From NCBI GenBank assembly GCA_013399875.1, contig VXAZ01008023.1, positions 62,001 through 126,000 on the forward strand: a DNA stretch of 64,000 bases, in the 5' to 3' direction. The stretch comes from Gymnorhina tibicen (Eukaryota; Chordata; Aves; Passeriformes; Artamidae). The notes under the pieces are model-generated. The model did not search any database, was not told the origin of the DNA, and was given only the letters and a program-made list of their open reading frames with translations. Shown here piece after piece: positions 62,253-64,000 of this stretch; within the stretch, counting starts at the first letter, position 1; the number at the start of each line of letters is the position of its first letter. Both the position numbers and the translations under genes were made by a program.

Positions 62253-62581
62253 TGAGCTCTGTGCTCCGGACAGAACTGTTCTGAAGCCTAGATCCAACTC
62301 TCTGATTGTATGTTTGAGATGGCAGATTTAAATCACCCTTTCATGCACCAACTTGGGAGCTTGATGTATGCATATCACATTAAATCTCTGGCATACACTG
62401 CATATGCTCCCTTGACATGAGACAGAAATTACTTCCAAAACAGGCAGAGAAAGAAAACTTTCTCTAGTTCTGGGAAAAGAGAGAGTAAGCTCAAGAAAAT
62501 AACTAAAGTTGCCTAACCAGCTATTGAACTCCATCACAAGCAAGTTCTTCTAGAGATGTTGGCATGAATTCATATGGAGAA

Positions 62582-62629
62582 TGTCGTGGTTTAGCGTAGC
62601 TTGGTTTTTAGTTAAGTCACCCCGAGACA
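62582..62629. repeat. 48-bp segment bounded by ERVK-LTR-like ends
   Basis: It opens TGTCGTGGTTTAG and closes AGTCACCCCGAGACA. These resemble the two ends of the LTR at 25759-26681 (TGTCCTGGTTTGAG and CAGTCACCCCAGGACG). Only about 20 bp lie between, so it could be a collapsed LTR remnant or the edge of an unrelated element. No clear target duplication is visible. Confidence 0.35.
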
Positions 62630-63173
62630 AGAGGTTAGCCCCAAAAGAGCTTTGAATGTGTTTACCTAGATATTTCTCCTAGCATGCAGTGCCTGTCTGG
62701 GGCGCCCAAGCTGAGAAAATATGCTCAAAATTTGAAGGAAGGTCTCAGTGCACTGACAGTGGAGAAAGCTGAGGACACCTCATGCTGGAGATGCAATTGC
62801 TTGTGCAGAGCTGTGTGGTCCTGGCTGCAGTACTAACAGATCCCAGCTGCCTCCTTTGCCTTTCTGCCAACACCTAAAAGGGATTGTTAAAATCTTGCTT
62901 CGCAGGCTTACTGTGCCAGGAAGGACTCTTCCTCTTTTAGTCTCTAGATTGTTGCTCCTCAGCCAAATATTTGATGATACTGGAATAGCCACTTCAGGAG
63001 AAAAAAAAAAAAAATTAGAATACCAGGGTCTGCTATGATAACAATGACAGATTTATCAGGTGGAATTAATGTAAGGGCTGACTGAGATCCTCCTGGACTC
63101 CATCCTTTCACCAGGCAGGACCCATGCTGTCACATGTCTGCTTACAGAAAGAAAACCCATTATGTTTAAAGTC

Positions 63174-63210
63174 AGCTGTAGGACTGCCAACACCAGGCAG
63201 TCCTACAGCT
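63174..63210. repeat. Perfect inverted repeat, 15-bp arms with 7-nt loop
   Basis: AGCTGTAGGACTGCC and its exact reverse complement GGCAGTCCTACAGCT enclose AACACCA. Pairing stops sharply outside the arms. No family was recognised. Confidence 0.9.
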
Positions 63211-63603
63211 TAAATGCTGGAAAGAGGTATGAGGGATTTACCAGACTATCTGTTCCTGTTTAGTCTTCTTCCTTTATGACTCTTGCATGTCACTCTAGTC
63301 TTGATATCAGGATTTTGAGGCACTGGTAGTACATTAGAAATTTTCTTCCCCTGATTGCATTTTGAGGATTGGAAATAATTGTGTGCTTTGAAACCAATTT
63401 TAACCATTACCTAAAAAAAAAAAAAAATCAATGTGATGGACTGAACCATATGGCAAAATACTGGTGTAGCCCTGTTACTGAAGGAGGACTTGATGGCTTT
63501 TGGATTTGTGGTTCTGTGCCAACTTAATGTGTTATAAAAACGTCAAGTGAACTCAAGACATGAACAAAGCTAAGTGCCCATTGTACAATATGATTATTTT
63601 ATC

Positions 63604-63678
63604 GTGGGGGGCTTTTGCTTGTTTGTTGGGGGTTTTTTGTTTGTTTGTTGTTGTTTTTTGTTTGGGTTTTTTTTTTTC
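63604..63678. repeat. G/T-rich low-complexity tract
   Basis: Runs of G (GTGGGGGG, TTGGGGG, TTTGGG) spaced by T-rich TTTGTTTG phrases, ending in a run of about 12 T. It is simple sequence with some quadruplex potential. Confidence 0.75.
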
Positions 63679-64000
63679 TCTCCAGCTCAGATACTTCTAG
63701 GTAAATACAGTTCCTGATATGTTTTTTAGAGATCTGATTTCAAAGTTAAATTTCTAAATTCTAGTAATTTACTTTATGCATCCCCCATCCCTTCCCTACC
63801 CAAGGGAGGGGGTTTGCGATGTTGAGATTCACATCAGGCAAAAGCTCTTAGATACTATGAAATTGATATAATTTCTCAGTACAAAACTGACTTGGCTAGC
63901 CAGGGCAGGATATTTCTTGGACAGTTTAAGATTCACTCAAGTGTACCAAATTCAGAACAAAGTGAACTCTGTTGGAGCCAGCATAATTATACTAGGTTTT

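Larger units (their letters stand above)
60527..64000 (+). other. MBOAT2 intron 4, 5' part
   Basis: Sequence after the exon 4 donor. No following exon is seen: the next expected residues, which I recall as PMMIITQ, are not found. It holds the CR1 end at about 62.08 kb, an LTR-end-like 48-mer at 62582, A runs near 63001 and 63412, a hairpin at 63174 and a G/T-rich tract near 63.6 kb. The segment 61450-61960 is unexplained. Confidence 0.75.

Overview
This is a window of a vertebrate nuclear genome, almost certainly a bird. It is AT-rich, spliced, and littered with CR1 LINE fragments in both orientations plus solo endogenous-retrovirus LTRs. No mammalian-type SINEs or L1 were recognised. The LTR styles resemble those I know from songbird genomes, so a passerine is my best guess; this is inference.

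One protein-coding gene is supported: the 5' part of MBOAT2, a membrane-bound O-acyltransferase (lysophospholipid acyltransferase) read on the + strand. Three internal coding exons are clear: 19462-19607, 23116-23193 and 60431-60526. They have canonical splice sites and one continuous reading phase, and together encode about 106 residues of the hydrophobic N-terminal membrane domain. The first exon, with the start codon, is not visible. It most likely lies in a run of 152 N (1899-2050) inside a GC- and CpG-rich promoter island (about 1700-2215) that carries a GC box and two inverted CCAAT boxes. The catalytic Asn/His region and the rest of the gene lie beyond the right edge.

Layout: 1-1180, AT-rich upstream flank; 1180-2215, CpG-rich promoter zone with a CR1 3' fragment embedded at about 1500-1712; 2215-19461, intron 1, with an LTR-like piece near 10.44-10.61 kb, microsatellites and small tandem and inverted repeats; 19608-23115, intron 2, featureless; 23194-60430, a 37-kb intron 3 that has collected most of the mobile elements. 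These are CR1 copies at about 29.1, 29.8, 33.4, 34.3, 40.4, 44.0, 45.3, 46.8-49.3 and 59.0 kb, an ERVK-type LTR with an internal duplication at 25.8-26.7 kb, and two opposed solo LTRs of one family at 39.3 and 56.4 kb. From 60527 on is intron 4, with a CR1 3' end at 62.1 kb and a perfect 15-bp inverted repeat at 63.2 kb.

No tRNA, rRNA, CRISPR or bacterial-type gene cluster was seen, and no undescribed system stands out. The most useful leads are the assembly-suspect duplication around the single N at 26304, the gap that hides exon 1, the CR1 fragment at the promoter, a few near-perfect hairpins, and unexplained protein-like or repeat-like segments at about 31.24-31.43 kb and 61.45-61.96 kb.
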